Both the position numbers and the translations under genes were made by a program. From contig NZ_CP010827.1 of NCBI RefSeq assembly GCF_000833575.1, positions 682,001 to 746,000 of the forward strand: a stretch of DNA of 64,000 bases, read 5' to 3'. Under the pieces are notes generated by a model, which did no database searches, was not told the DNA's origin, and worked only from the letters and a program-made list of their open reading frames with translations. Of this stretch, positions 9,108-18,536 are shown one piece after another. The stretch comes from Corynebacterium singulare. GTDB lineage: Bacteria > Actinomycetota > Actinomycetes > Mycobacteriales > Mycobacteriaceae. Position 1 is the stretch's first letter. Each line of letters begins with the position of its first letter.

Positions 9108-9143
9108 AGGCGCCTTCCTCTCTGCGCATGGGAAGGCGCCTTT
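9108..9143 (+). terminator. Rho-independent terminator of ABC/HAD/EEP operon
   Basis: Perfect 11-bp inverted repeat (AGGCGCCTTCC at 9108-9118 and its complement at 9131-9141), 12-nt loop, short T tract. It lies 19 bp after the EEP gene stop. Confidence 0.85.
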
Positions 9144-9763
9144 GATATATGCAATTCGCGGACCGCTGCCCACCATCCATCACTTTCTCTTATGCGCTAG
9201 CCGCGCATGCCGTGTCAGGGCCGGAGCAAGTTAAGCGATGCAATTAATAAAAGTTTAGATAAATTGCAGGGTTGAGCTGCTAGGGTTGCAAAAACCCTCC
9301 CGAAAATCGGCTCTCTGGTTGACATATCATTCAATAGTATAAAAATTATACAGACGATGGCAGTATAGGAAGCCCTTATGGAAAACGATATGCCCTGCAG
9401 GAATGAAAAATTACCCCCGCGCCGACCACCCGATTGAATGAATAAATATGCGGTCCAAAAAGTTGTACAAAGAATTTTGTCTACATTTCCCGGACGGTAG
9501 TGGATGAAAAAGTGCAGTTGGTGAGGGGTTTTGTGCGAAAATCCCGTGAATAGCCTGTCAATATGTCTGTCAAACTGTGTTGAACCTTGGAATATTGCGA
9601 TTGACTGTGTGCAGAATCCTAGGTACGTTCAGCACTATCTCAGGGAGCTATCAGGCCCTGGGAGCCTGCACTAGCAAGTTAGTGTCCCTTACTTATCGCG
9701 CCCACCGACTCCACACACTTATTGGCGTGATAAGGCTGACCGGGGCTGACGGAAAGAGGAAAT
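9144..9763 (+). promoter_or_regulatory. Long AT-rich leader/promoter region of the pilus operon
   Basis: About 620 bp without a credible gene and much more AT-rich than its surroundings. A TTGACA at 9319-9324 is followed by an AT-rich TATAAAAATTATAC stretch and is the best -35/-10 candidate, though the spacing is not ideal. If used, the transcript would have a leader of roughly 400 nt. The major pilin ribosome-binding site GGAAAGAGGA sits at 9751-9760. A 90-codon open frame inside (from 9577) has no protein-like character and is ignored. The length suggests additional regulation of pilus expression, unproven. Confidence 0.5.
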
Positions 9764-11392
9764 GTGAACAAGTTCAAGAAGGCGCTCGTTGCAGCAGTTG
9801 CAACGGGCCTCGTGATCTCCGGTCCGGGCGTCGGCGCTGCCGTTGCTGAGGATGCAAACAAGGGCGGTAGCACCGAGGAGACGACCACTCCGGCTACCCC
9901 AGACACCCCGGAGGACCCGGGCACCATTGACAAGAACAAGAAGTCCACGCTGACCATCCACAAGTTCTCCAACAACGAGCCGGGCCAGGAAGGCAATGGC
10001 CTGGAGCGTGGCGATACCGATGGCCTGGGCACTGCACTGAAGGGCGCGGAGTTCGAGATCAAGCGCGTTGATGGCTTTGACCTGACCACCAACAAGGGCT
10101 GGGAGGACCTGTCCAAGGTCACCACCAACGACGAGAAGATCGCCGAGCTCGGTGCTGCAGCAGCCTCCGTCGCAACCGGTGAGACTGACGCCAACGGTGT
10201 CCTAGCATTCGATAACCTCGAGGTCGGCGTGTACTACGTCGAGGAGACCAAGGCACCGGCCGGCCACGAGATTTCCACCAAGCCGTTCCTGGTTACCGTC
10301 CCGATGACCAACCCGGAGACCCTGAACGAGTGGAACTACGACGTTCACGTCTACCCGAAGAACAAGAAGGTTGACGAGCCGAACAAGCCGTCCAAGAAGG
10401 TCAACGACGAGAAGGCGCCGAAGGTCGGTGACACCGTTTCCTACGAGGCAACCTCCCCGGTCCAGAAGTTTGAGAACCTGACCCGTTTCAAGATCCGCGA
10501 CTTCTACCCAGCAGATCGCCTCGAGCCCCACGCAATCGAGCCGATTACGTCCGTCACCATCACCGGTAACAAGAACGGCGTTGAGTCTACTGAGACTCTG
10601 GACGTCAACGACTACGCCGTTAAAAACGACGTTTCCGGACAGACCGATATTCTTCTCACCGCAGAGGGCATTAAGAAGGTCAACGCCTTCGACGCGGATG
10701 ACGCTCGCAAGGTCGTTGTCAACCTCGACTTCACCGTTATCGAGGCAGCTGAGGGTGTTGATACGACCGCTCCTATCGTCAACAAGCTTGGCGTGAAGCA
10801 GACCAATAATGGCACCCCGGGCGAGGATCCGGGTGAGCCGGAGGAGCCGGGCACCCCTGACGAGCCGGGCGACCCGGACGAGTGGCCGAAGTCTTACTAC
10901 GGTGACGTTCAGATCAAGAAGGTCGGCGATGAGGGCAAGGCCCTAGAGAACGTTGTATTCGACGTCTACCAGTGCAACAGCAAGGAAGACCTCTCCGCTG
11001 AGGCTCTGATCAAGGATGCTGCTAAGACCGATGCTAGCGGTGTTGCCACCATCAAGGGTCTGCGCGCTAACAACTGGGTCAACAACCAGGCGTGGCCGCT
11101 CGACAACAAGGACCAGGACGGCGACCCGCGCGCTTACCTCGGCTACTGCCTTGTAGAGACCCAGACTGGCAAGGACCACGAGCTCCTGGCTGAGCCGGTC
11201 TTCTTCCAGATCGAGGCTGCCAACGACAAGGTTGAGCTCACGTCTCTTGACATCACCAACGCCCCGCACAACGGTGGTTTCGACCTGCCGCTCACCGGTG
11301 GCCAGGGTGTCCTCTACCTGCTGGCCGGCGGCGTGATGCTGCTCGTGCTGGCTGGTGGTGCAACCTACGTGCTGCGTCGTCGCGAAGCATAA
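9764..11392 (+). CDS. Major pilin subunit, LPXTG-anchored (SpaA/SpaD/SpaH type)
   Basis: 542 aa from a GTG start. It has a signal peptide (KKALVAAVATGLVISG...). The pilin motif WNYDVHVYPKNKK places the polymerising lysine at about K199. E-box segments are YYVEETKAPAGHE (about 157-169) and CLVETQTGKDHELL near the C-terminus. A proline/glycine/acid-rich linker (about 350-370) joins the middle and C-terminal CnaB-like domains. The sorting signal LPLTG (508-512) is followed by a hydrophobic helix and RRREA tail. Known: sortase C links Lys of one pilin to Thr of the next to form the shaft, with isopeptide bonds stabilising each domain. First gene of the pilus operon. Confidence 0.93.
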   Translation: MNKFKKALVAAVATGLVISGPGVGAAVAEDANKGGSTEETTTPATPDTPEDPGTIDKNKKSTLTIHKFSNNEPGQEGNGLERGDTDGLGTALKGAEFEIKRVDGFDLTTNKGWEDLSKVTTNDEKIAELGAAAASVATGETDANGVLAFDNLEVGVYYVEETKAPAGHEISTKPFLVTVPMTNPETLNEWNYDVHVYPKNKKVDEPNKPSKKVNDEKAPKVGDTVSYEATSPVQKFENLTRFKIRDFYPADRLEPHAIEPITSVTITGNKNGVESTETLDVNDYAVKNDVSGQTDILLTAEGIKKVNAFDADDARKVVVNLDFTVIEAAEGVDTTAPIVNKLGVKQTNNGTPGEDPGEPEEPGTPDEPGDPDEWPKSYYGDVQIKKVGDEGKALENVVFDVYQCNSKEDLSAEALIKDAAKTDASGVATIKGLRANNWVNNQAWPLDNKDQDGDPRAYLGYCLVETQTGKDHELLAEPVFFQIEAANDKVELTSLDITNAPHNGGFDLPLTGGQGVLYLLAGGVMLLVLAGGATYVLRRREA

Positions 11393-11411
11393 GCGAACTA
11401 GCGACGCACTG

Positions 11412-11444
11412 AAGCGCCGAGCCTTGTAGGGAGTTTCGGCGCTT
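11412..11444 (+). terminator. Intra-operon hairpin between major pilin and sortase
   Basis: Perfect 9-bp arms (AAGCGCCGA at 11412-11420, complement at 11436-11444) with a 15-nt loop and no following T tract. The missing U-run argues against full termination. It may instead protect the pilin mRNA 3' end or partly attenuate, giving more shaft pilin than sortase or minor pilins (inference). Confidence 0.55.
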
Positions 11445-11468
11445 GAGCCAAGGAGAGGAAAGAAGTTT

Positions 11469-12359
11469 ATGACGGTCATCAATCAGTCGGGGTCGGAGCC
11501 TACTCAGCACTCACCCCGGAAGGATGGGCAAATGCGTAAACTCGTTCCTCTCCTTTTGGCGCTCGCAGGAATCCTGCTGCTGCTTTACCCGGTTGTGGGA
11601 ACGCTTCTGCAAAACCACAACCAGACCGGCCAGGCGCAGGTCTACACTAACCAGATGATTGGTGAAGCCACGCAGCAGGAACGCGATAAAGCAATCGCGG
11701 ATGCGCATGCGTGGAATGACGAGCATCAGGGAATGCCCATTTTGGATCCGTGGCTTGCGCGAATCACAAAGGACAATCCTGACTATCAGACTTACTTGAA
11801 CCAACTGAATATCACCGATGCGATGGGACGCATTGTCATCCCTAGCATCAGTTCTGACCTACCCATTTACCACGGAACCCGTGAGGATACGCTCACTAGG
11901 GGGATTGGCCACCTGTACGGTTCTTCACTGCCCGTAGGCGGTGAAGGAACTCATTCAATTCTGACCGGTCACACTGGTCTGCCGGGTGCCACCCTGTGGG
12001 ACAACCTCAAAGACTTGGGCACTGGCGACGCTGTCTATATGGATGTTTCTGGCCAGAAGATGAAGTACGAGGTATCCGACATTGAGGTTGTACTACCCAA
12101 CGAGACCTCGAAGCTGGGACCCGAAGTGGGCAGAGATCAGATCACTCTTATTACCTGTACTCCCTATGGCGTTAACTCCCACCGCCTACTCATCACCGCA
12201 CAGCGTGTGCCATTAGATGAAAAGGATAGCGAGGTCTTCGCTAAGACCTATAGCCCCTGGCAGTGGTGGATGACAGCAGCATTGAGCATCGTCGCATTGG
12301 TTATCCTCATCATTTTCCTGGTGTGGATGGCATCGCGCAAGAAAGAAAAGCGGACGTAG
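11469..12359 (+). CDS. srtC: Class C (pilin-polymerising) sortase
   Basis: 296 aa. N-terminal membrane helix (LVPLLLALAGILLLLYPVVG), a lid motif DPW in MPILDPWLARI, and the sortase core with IPSISSDLPIYHG, the catalytic His in ILTGHTGLPG, catalytic Cys in LITCTPYGVNSHRLL with the downstream Arg, then a second C-terminal transmembrane helix and basic tail (KKEKRT). The lid and the second membrane helix are the hallmarks of class C enzymes that build pili rather than anchor single proteins. Preceded by AAGGAGAGGAAAG. An alternative Met 22 codons downstream would still leave the membrane helix. It is the only sortase in the cluster, so it must handle all three pilins here; cell-wall anchoring may need a housekeeping sortase elsewhere. 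Confidence 0.93.
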   Translation: MTVINQSGSEPTQHSPRKDGQMRKLVPLLLALAGILLLLYPVVGTLLQNHNQTGQAQVYTNQMIGEATQQERDKAIADAHAWNDEHQGMPILDPWLARITKDNPDYQTYLNQLNITDAMGRIVIPSISSDLPIYHGTREDTLTRGIGHLYGSSLPVGGEGTHSILTGHTGLPGATLWDNLKDLGTGDAVYMDVSGQKMKYEVSDIEVVLPNETSKLGPEVGRDQITLITCTPYGVNSHRLLITAQRVPLDEKDSEVFAKTYSPWQWWMTAALSIVALVILIIFLVWMASRKKEKRT

Positions 12360-12362
12360 CAG

Positions 12363-13997
12363 ATGACTAACATTCGACACCATGCGCAGTTTCTGTGCGT
12401 ATTAGTAGTGACTATCCTTGCCGGGATGCTGTGCGCCGTGCTCCCCACGGCACAGGCGGAAGGCAATGTGTCCCTCATTAACCCGGATGCACGCGGTTCC
12501 CTAACCGTGGTGAAGTCCGCTGGGGACCCCTTCTCTCAGTATGGCGACCCCCAGCGTGGCGGTCAGCCAGAACCGGTGAAGCCAATCGAGGGTCTGGTTT
12601 TCAAGGCGCACAAGGTCGGCGGCATTGATCTCACCACCAACGAGGGGTGGCAGCAGGCTACTGATCTCAACATTGGTGATGTGGTACCGACAGGTTCCGA
12701 GCACCACCGCCTTGATGACGGCATCGAAGCTACAACGGACGCATCTGGCACTGCTTCCTTCACCGATCTCGATCTTGGCCTGTACTACGTCACCGAGCTG
12801 CCCGGCCCGGCACAGGAACAGGGCTTCAACACGATCGCTCCTTTCCTTGTTTCTGTTCCGTCCACGAGCGATGACGGAACCTCATGGAATTACGATGTGA
12901 ACGTCAACGCCAAGGATCAGAAGCTGGTCGGCTCTAAAGCTGTGGCGAAAAAATGCGTTGAGGTAGGCGAGGACGTCCAATTCGGAATGAGCGGCACTCT
13001 TCCCGCACCGACACGTGAGGGCACCATCGCACGTTACGAGATCGTTGACCCGCTCGCGCCGGAACTTGAATACGCTGGTGCGGACGAGGCTTTCCTTACC
13101 GATGTTGCGGCTGGTGACGTCACTACGCAGCTTGACGACGCCGACTTCACCACCCACATGGACGGTTCCATCGTTCGCTTTTCGCTGACCGAGTCAGGCT
13201 TGGCTAAGGCTGCGACGATGCGCCAGAGCAATCCAGAGGTTCTTGTCACCTGGCGCTTTATGGTGAAGGTTAATGCGCAGCCGAAGGATGGCAAGGTTCT
13301 TAACAATGGCTACATCCTTCCACAGGGCTTCCCTGAGTTTGACCTAGAGACCACTCCAGGTATTCCGACCAACGAGGTAACTGTCAACGTTGGCGAGTGC
13401 GGCGAGACTCCTGGAACCACCCCGACCCCGGGAACTGGAACGCCGGAGCCCACGCCGAATGACACTCCCACTCCGGGGAAGACCCCTGAGGAAACTCCGG
13501 GAAAGACTCCAGACAAGACCCCGGGAGTGACACCGAATGAGACGCCTCGGGACACTCCGGAGACTACGGCGGAGAATACTCCAGGCGAAACGCCGGACAG
13601 TACGACTGGCAAGACTCCTGACAACACTCCGCAAGAGACTCCCGCCGACACCCCGGACTCGACTCCGGATGAGGGCACTCCAGATAGGGGACCGCGTGAG
13701 ACCGAGACCTCTACAACTACGAACCGTTTCGGCATTCCACTGATTATCCCAGTGCCGCTGGTTCCGGTTCCGGTTCCTGGCCCCGGTATCCCGGGCCACC
13801 CGGAAGAGTTCGATCCGCGTGAGCCGGTCGTCCTTGCGGGAACTCCACCGGAGGACACCGTTGTATCGGAAACTCCGAGCGACTCTCACTTGGCAATGAC
13901 CGGTGCGAATGTCCTTCGTTTGGCCGGTGCCGGCCTTCTCCTTCTGATAGCTGGAGGCTACCTGGCTACCCGAACCACGCGTGAGGGTGAGCAGTAA
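12363..13997 (+). CDS. Minor/basal pilin with threonine-proline stalk and LAMTG signal
   Basis: 544 aa, starting 3 bp after the sortase stop. Signal peptide ending at TAQAEG. CnaB-like N-terminal half with an E-box-like YYVTELPGPAQE. From about residue 345 a roughly 100-residue stretch dominated by Thr, Pro, Glu and Asp (repeated TP/DTP/GKTP/ETP units) precedes a proline-rich IIPVPLVPVPVPGPG segment. Sorting signal at 510-514 is LAMTG, with Ala in place of the usual Pro, followed by a membrane helix and charged tail. Known: minor pilins of Corynebacterium sit along the shaft or at its base and help wall anchoring. The low-complexity stalk could span the cell wall (inference). Confidence 0.87.
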   Translation: MTNIRHHAQFLCVLVVTILAGMLCAVLPTAQAEGNVSLINPDARGSLTVVKSAGDPFSQYGDPQRGGQPEPVKPIEGLVFKAHKVGGIDLTTNEGWQQATDLNIGDVVPTGSEHHRLDDGIEATTDASGTASFTDLDLGLYYVTELPGPAQEQGFNTIAPFLVSVPSTSDDGTSWNYDVNVNAKDQKLVGSKAVAKKCVEVGEDVQFGMSGTLPAPTREGTIARYEIVDPLAPELEYAGADEAFLTDVAAGDVTTQLDDADFTTHMDGSIVRFSLTESGLAKAATMRQSNPEVLVTWRFMVKVNAQPKDGKVLNNGYILPQGFPEFDLETTPGIPTNEVTVNVGECGETPGTTPTPGTGTPEPTPNDTPTPGKTPEETPGKTPDKTPGVTPNETPRDTPETTAENTPGETPDSTTGKTPDNTPQETPADTPDSTPDEGTPDRGPRETETSTTTNRFGIPLIIPVPLVPVPVPGPGIPGHPEEFDPREPVVLAGTPPEDTVVSETPSDSHLAMTGANVLRLAGAGLLLLIAGGYLATRTTREGEQ

Positions 13998-16900
13998 TGA
14001 TTCGACCTCAGCTTTTCACTAACCATAAAATTTCGAAAGGTGTAACCCCGGTGCGGCGTACAGGTAACTTCCTCAAACTCGCCTCGGTTGCGGCCATTGG
14101 TGCCCTGAGCTTCGGTGTCGCCCCGTATGCAGCCTCCCAAGAGACTGAAGCGGTAGTCAATCCCGCCGTAGAGGCCACGAGTGAACTTGATCTCTCCGAA
14201 GATTCCGCCGAACTGGAGACCGCTCCGCTCGAGGATTCTCAACCTGCCACTACCACGGCGGCAGCCTCAACTACGGCGGCAGCCCCAACTACGGTGGCTT
14301 CCAGTGCTGCTCCATTGCCGGTGGTTCATCCACAGCTGGTTGATTCCCCGGTCCAGGAAGAGTCCCTTGACGTGGAGTCTCTTGAAGGTGGCATGTTTAA
14401 GGTCACGCTTACCACGAATGAGCGCACTGCTGGTGATACGTCGACTGACTCGGTTGTAACCCTGAAGTACGCTAACACGGAACGCACAAAGGTAACTGTC
14501 TACCCCGCACGCGTCGATGGCACCAAGATTGCAACTGCGGTGGCCCGTGCTGAGTCAATGAATAAGGATTTTGACCTCGTGTCCTTTGACGTGGATGAGG
14601 TTTCGACCGCAGCTAATGGGGAAGTTAGCTTCATTTACGAGCCCGACACCGATAGCGTCAACGCGTCCGATGAGCTAAAAGCGTGGAAGATTGCCGACGA
14701 GGACCAGAAGTCTGCGTTCGAACTCGGAGAGACCCTCGGGGCGAAGCCGAGGACTTTCGCTGCCTATGGTGTAAGCCCTACGACCTCAGGTTCCAACTCT
14801 GATCCTTATTGGACAAGTAATACGAATGGCGAAGACGGGAAGGTCGTTGACAAAGCCCTCAAGTATGACTTCGGTGAACTTGGGATGGTGGGGCAGTCGT
14901 ACCACGGCGCTCTCGTTGATCCGGATTTCGGTGGGGAGCACGAGCAAAACCCGAAAAACTACTACTACGGAGACCAATCTTTTACGTACCCGATTCGGCA
15001 CCGCAACTGGTCGGCACGAGAGTACTACGTTAAGAAAACCGACGGAGATGACAATCGCTGGTACCGCGGCCCCGAGGTAATCGGTGGTGGTTCGGGCGGA
15101 GCCAACGATACGGTTACATATAACGAACAAGAGCAGGGATATTTCTTCTCCCGAGACCACGTCCAGCATGCGTGGTCTGAGGGGAACCGTGTCTACCGCG
15201 GTGATGAATTCCTTATCGGCGGCGGCGATCCGGATGCCGTGTGGTTCGGTGGCTCTTACGGAAACCCGCACTCCGTACGGGTTGATCTTTCCGGCGATTT
15301 CAAGAGAAGCGGTGAACCTGGATTCAAGATTTACATCGAGAATCAGTTAAATACGGATGATCCTGGCTGGATTAAGATCAAGGATACGATTTCTACCGGG
15401 TTCAATGTTTCTCGGGATTCCTACAGCTACATTTCTCCGGAGCAGGATTTGCTGATTCGCATCGGTCGCCGTGACAACTACGGCACCATTGATTATCAAT
15501 TCTACGATCTTGAAGCGATGAAGCAGGACGGTCTCTTGAAAGCTGACCTCCGATTCAACACGGACAAGGTGTTGGGACAGATTTTTGGCGAGCTTGGCAC
15601 GAGTTTGCTGAACTACCGCATCGGTATCAAGACCCCGAATTGGTCCCGAGTGTTCTTAGCAATTGGAACGACCGAAACTCCTACAGGAATCCAGTCCGTC
15701 AACACTGCTAATGGCTACCTGTACTCCAAGTTCATGCCGGAATTTGAGATGCAGCGCCCCACGGTAAACCGCGAGAAGCCGGTTCCCTCGATTACCAAAA
15801 CGGTGAAGCACTCTAACAGTGAACCGGCTTGGAAAGAAAATGAGGAAACCGGCAAGAAGTACATTGACTACACCATCGACGTGAAGGCCCCGAAGGAAAA
15901 GGGCGAGTACTTCTATAAGGTCGAAGATACCCCGGACTTTGGGCCTGGGCTTAAGGTCAGGGAGCTGAAGATTCAGGGTGTGACTGGAAAGTCTAAATCT
16001 GAGTTTGCGGTGAAGAAGTCCACGACCAGTGATGGTGATGCGACATTCACTATTGGGCAGAAGGTTGCTCGAAACGACGAGCACTCGGACTACCTCGAAA
16101 TCTGGGAGAATCAGACTCACTCGATTGAGGTCCGTGCCTACTTCGACGCGCCGAAGGATAAGGCGATTAAGGATCAGCAGTGTTCTGCTGGTCACGGTCT
16201 GTACAACGAGGCAGCGCTCAACGTCTACGGAAGCGATGAGAAGCCGTCCGATGATGCATGTGCCACGTACAACCAGAAGGGTGAGGACCCTAAGCCGGAT
16301 GAGAACGTCACGATCACCAAGAAGGTAGACCCAGCGTCCGATACGCAGGCGTGGTCCACGGACAGTGACGGTAAGTACTACATTGACTACACCCTGAAGG
16401 TAGAGACCGCTGAACGCGCAAAGTCCCTCTACAAGATTCGTGAGACTCCAGACTTTGGTAAGAACATCAAGGTCACGGACCTGAAGATTCAGAACGTCGA
16501 GGGCAAGAATAAGGACGAGTTCAAGGTCACGCCTTCTGAGAGCACTGGTGGAGTGTCTAGCTTCATCATCAGTCAGAAGGAATCTCGTGAGGTCTCTGCC
16601 TTCCCGCAGCTCGGGAAGAATGACTTCCTGGAAATCTGGGGTGCACCGAACCCAGCACACGAGATTACGCTGCGCGCGTATTTTGACCCGAACGACAACA
16701 ACATTGCGTCCACGGCTGGGGAGTGCAAGCCAGGAGACAGCCTGTACAACAAGGCCACCATTACTCTGCCGGGGGATCAGGACGGAGCCTCTGCTGAGGA
16801 CTGTGCCGACTTCGAAGAAGAGAAATTCTTCGGCACGCCCACGGTGAAGAAGACGGTTGTTCCGGTGTCGGACGAGCAGGCTTGGGGAGAGACCCCGCGC

Positions 16901-17881
16901 AACGGTAAGATGACGAAGTACATCGACTACACCATCGAAGTCACCGCGCCCGCCAAGGAGACGAACTACAAGTACTGGTACACGGTGACGGATACGCCTA
17001 GCTTCGGGAATAACCTCAAGGTTACCGACGTGGAGCTCTCGAAGGTCGAGGGCACCTCCAGAGAGGACATTAAGACTGTCGTCTCCACTGGTACTGACGG
17101 GGTAAAGTCGGTGCTCTTCAAGAGCGCGACGATGCGTCAGAAGTCCTATGGTCCGCAGCATCAGCATGAGTACCTAGAAATTGCTGCTGCTAAAACCCAC
17201 ACGCTTTACATCCGCGCCTTCTTTGACAAGGTGAACAAGAACTCGTCCGTTTCCACGGGTGAACAGTGTCAGGCAGGCGACGGGCTGTACAACATGGCAA
17301 CTCTGGGTCTGCCGAATGAAACCGAAGGTCCGAGCGACGATGCCTGTGCACCGTTCGTTGATGATGAGCCTGAGGAGGAACCGGGTGTCACTGTCGGTGT
17401 GGCCAAGATGAACGAGAAGAATGAGTATCTCCCCATCGGGACCGAATATTCCTTCTCCATCTACGACAAGGACGGCACCGAGGTCAAGCTTGACCATGTT
17501 GAAGAGCACGGAGATTCCTCCACGACCTTCGAGATCAAGAAGTCGAAGGAGCAGGCACTGAAGGTGGGCGAACGTTACACGCTCGTGGAAACCAAGGCTC
17601 CAGCTGGATTTGAGCTCCTTGCAGAGGCTGTTGCGTTCACAGTGCAGCGCGCCGAGGATGGCGAGCTCGGCCTTGAGATTGAGGATGCGCACCGTCATCC
17701 GCAGGTACAAGTCCTGACTCTCGGTGATAAACAGGATGAGAACTCGGTGTACTTCGCGGTGGCGGATATGCGCCAGGGTGACCTGCCGGCATCGGGTGAC
17801 CGTGGAGTGTTCTGGACCTTGGGTCTCGGTATTGCGGCGCTGATTGCGGCAGCGGGAGCTACTCTGCGGCGTCGAGCCTAA
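13997..17881 (+). CDS. Large LPXTG-type pilus tip adhesin without a visible vWA domain
   Basis: 1294 aa. The ATG overlaps the previous stop (TAATG). Export signal at about 25-47, then an Ala/Thr-rich linker. Residues about 110-590 form a head region rich in Trp/Tyr/Gly that I cannot assign; the DxSxS MIDAS of vWA tip pilins is not seen. Three related modules of about 175 residues follow (starting near 598, 772 and 949). Each opens with a TxTKxV-type strand and contains KYIDYT, DTPxFG and LEIW/LEIA motifs and two Cys. Next comes a CnaB domain with YTLVETKAPAGFELL. Sorting signal LPASG (1263-1267), hydrophobic helix, RRRA. Likely the tip adhesin of this pilus, analogous in position to SpaC/F/G. 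Confidence 0.85.
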   Translation: MIRPQLFTNHKISKGVTPVRRTGNFLKLASVAAIGALSFGVAPYAASQETEAVVNPAVEATSELDLSEDSAELETAPLEDSQPATTTAAASTTAAAPTTVASSAAPLPVVHPQLVDSPVQEESLDVESLEGGMFKVTLTTNERTAGDTSTDSVVTLKYANTERTKVTVYPARVDGTKIATAVARAESMNKDFDLVSFDVDEVSTAANGEVSFIYEPDTDSVNASDELKAWKIADEDQKSAFELGETLGAKPRTFAAYGVSPTTSGSNSDPYWTSNTNGEDGKVVDKALKYDFGELGMVGQSYHGALVDPDFGGEHEQNPKNYYYGDQSFTYPIRHRNWSAREYYVKKTDGDDNRWYRGPEVIGGGSGGANDTVTYNEQEQGYFFSRDHVQHAWSEGNRVYRGDEFLIGGGDPDAVWFGGSYGNPHSVRVDLSGDFKRSGEPGFKIYIENQLNTDDPGWIKIKDTISTGFNVSRDSYSYISPEQDLLIRIGRRDNYGTIDYQFYDLEAMKQDGLLKADLRFNTDKVLGQIFGELGTSLLNYRIGIKTPNWSRVFLAIGTTETPTGIQSVNTANGYLYSKFMPEFEMQRPTVNREKPVPSITKTVKHSNSEPAWKENEETGKKYIDYTIDVKAPKEKGEYFYKVEDTPDFGPGLKVRELKIQGVTGKSKSEFAVKKSTTSDGDATFTIGQKVARNDEHSDYLEIWENQTHSIEVRAYFDAPKDKAIKDQQCSAGHGLYNEAALNVYGSDEKPSDDACATYNQKGEDPKPDENVTITKKVDPASDTQAWSTDSDGKYYIDYTLKVETAERAKSLYKIRETPDFGKNIKVTDLKIQNVEGKNKDEFKVTPSESTGGVSSFIISQKESREVSAFPQLGKNDFLEIWGAPNPAHEITLRAYFDPNDNNIASTAGECKPGDSLYNKATITLPGDQDGASAEDCADFEEEKFFGTPTVKKTVVPVSDEQAWGETPRNGKMTKYIDYTIEVTAPAKETNYKYWYTVTDTPSFGNNLKVTDVELSKVEGTSREDIKTVVSTGTDGVKSVLFKSATMRQKSYGPQHQHEYLEIAAAKTHTLYIRAFFDKVNKNSSVSTGEQCQAGDGLYNMATLGLPNETEGPSDDACAPFVDDEPEEEPGVTVGVAKMNEKNEYLPIGTEYSFSIYDKDGTEVKLDHVEEHGDSSTTFEIKKSKEQALKVGERYTLVETKAPAGFELLAEAVAFTVQRAEDGELGLEIEDAHRHPQVQVLTLGDKQDENSVYFAVADMRQGDLPASGDRGVFWTLGLGIAALIAAAGATLRRRA

Positions 17882-17905
17882 GTGTGACTGAACCGCAGTA
17901 ACGCT

Positions 17906-17949
17906 AAAGGGCCTAGCTATCCACGTGATGTGGGGAAGCTAGGCCCTTT
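17906..17949. terminator. Bidirectional terminator between pilus operon and CAP gene
   Basis: Perfect 13-bp inverted repeat (AAAGGGCCTAGCT, 17906-17918 and 17937-17949). A-rich on the left and T-rich on the right, so it can serve both converging transcripts. Confidence 0.88.
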
Positions 17950-17963
17950 ACTGTGCGAGGCGA

Positions 17964-18536
17964 TTAACGGCCGAAGTTCTGCACGGCGTAAAGCTTGCCG
18001 TCAGGGCTGGTAGCCAGACCGATGCCTACGGACTTAGCGCGCGGGTCGAGCAGGTTCTTGCGGTGACCCGGGGAGTCCATCCACAGCTGAACAAGGCGGG
18101 CATCGGAGTAGTCGGTCCACGCCTGAAGGACATTCTCGCCACCAGCCGGCAGGCCAGCGGGGTAGTAGGTCCAGAAGTTCGGGCGGTGGCGGATACGGCC
18201 TTCGCGGCTCAGGGTGTTGGCCCAATCCTGTGCCAGGTTGGTCAGGCTCGGGTCAACGCGCAGCGGGGCGAGACCGTTAGCCTTGCGGTGTGCATTAGTT
18301 TGATTAATGAGACCCTGGACGCTGGCAGAGGCGTTCGGAGCTGACACAACTGGGCCGGCAGCGGCCGGGGTGGTCGCGGTGGTCGGGGTGGTGAAGCCAA
18401 AGGAAGCCGGGTTGAAGGCGCCGAAGGAGCTACCAGCTTGAGCAGGGGCATTGACGGAGCCTGCGAAGAGTGCTGCGGCGGCGGCAACTGGGGCGACAAT
18501 CTTCGTGGCGGTGCGTCCAAACTGGAGACGGAACAT
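17964..18536 (-). CDS. Secreted CAP-domain (SCP/PR-1-like) protein
   Basis: 190 aa. Signal peptide (VAPVAAAAALFAGSVNAPAQA). A short Ala/Thr/Pro linker, then a CAP domain from about residue 73: NAHRKANGLAPLRVDPSLT, WANTLSREGRIRHRP (His), GENVLQAW, and LWMDSPGHRKNLLDPRAKSVGIGLA. Bacterial CAP proteins are extracellular. Their biochemical role is poorly known, with lipid binding or wall association suggested. The gene is monocistronic, convergent to the pilus operon, and has its own promoter region to the right. Confidence 0.88.
   Translation of the reverse strand: MFRLQFGRTATKIVAPVAAAAALFAGSVNAPAQAGSSFGAFNPASFGFTTPTTATTPAAAGPVVSAPNASASVQGLINQTNAHRKANGLAPLRVDPSLTNLAQDWANTLSREGRIRHRPNFWTYYPAGLPAGGENVLQAWTDYSDARLVQLWMDSPGHRKNLLDPRAKSVGIGLATSPDGKLYAVQNFGR

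Noticed and set aside
9577..9849. 90-codon open frame overlapping the major pilin start
   Set aside because: No ribosome-binding site or motif; it overlaps the pilin signal-peptide region in another frame.
13400..13690. Possible repeat array or CRISPR-like structure
   Set aside because: The repetition is codon-level Thr-Pro-rich protein repeats in the minor pilin, with no spacers or constant repeat length.
15656..17167. 503-aa open frame antisense to the tip adhesin repeats
   Set aside because: Leu/Arg/Val-biased composition of a complementary strand, no ribosome-binding site; the plus-strand adhesin with signal peptide and LPASG is clearly the real gene.
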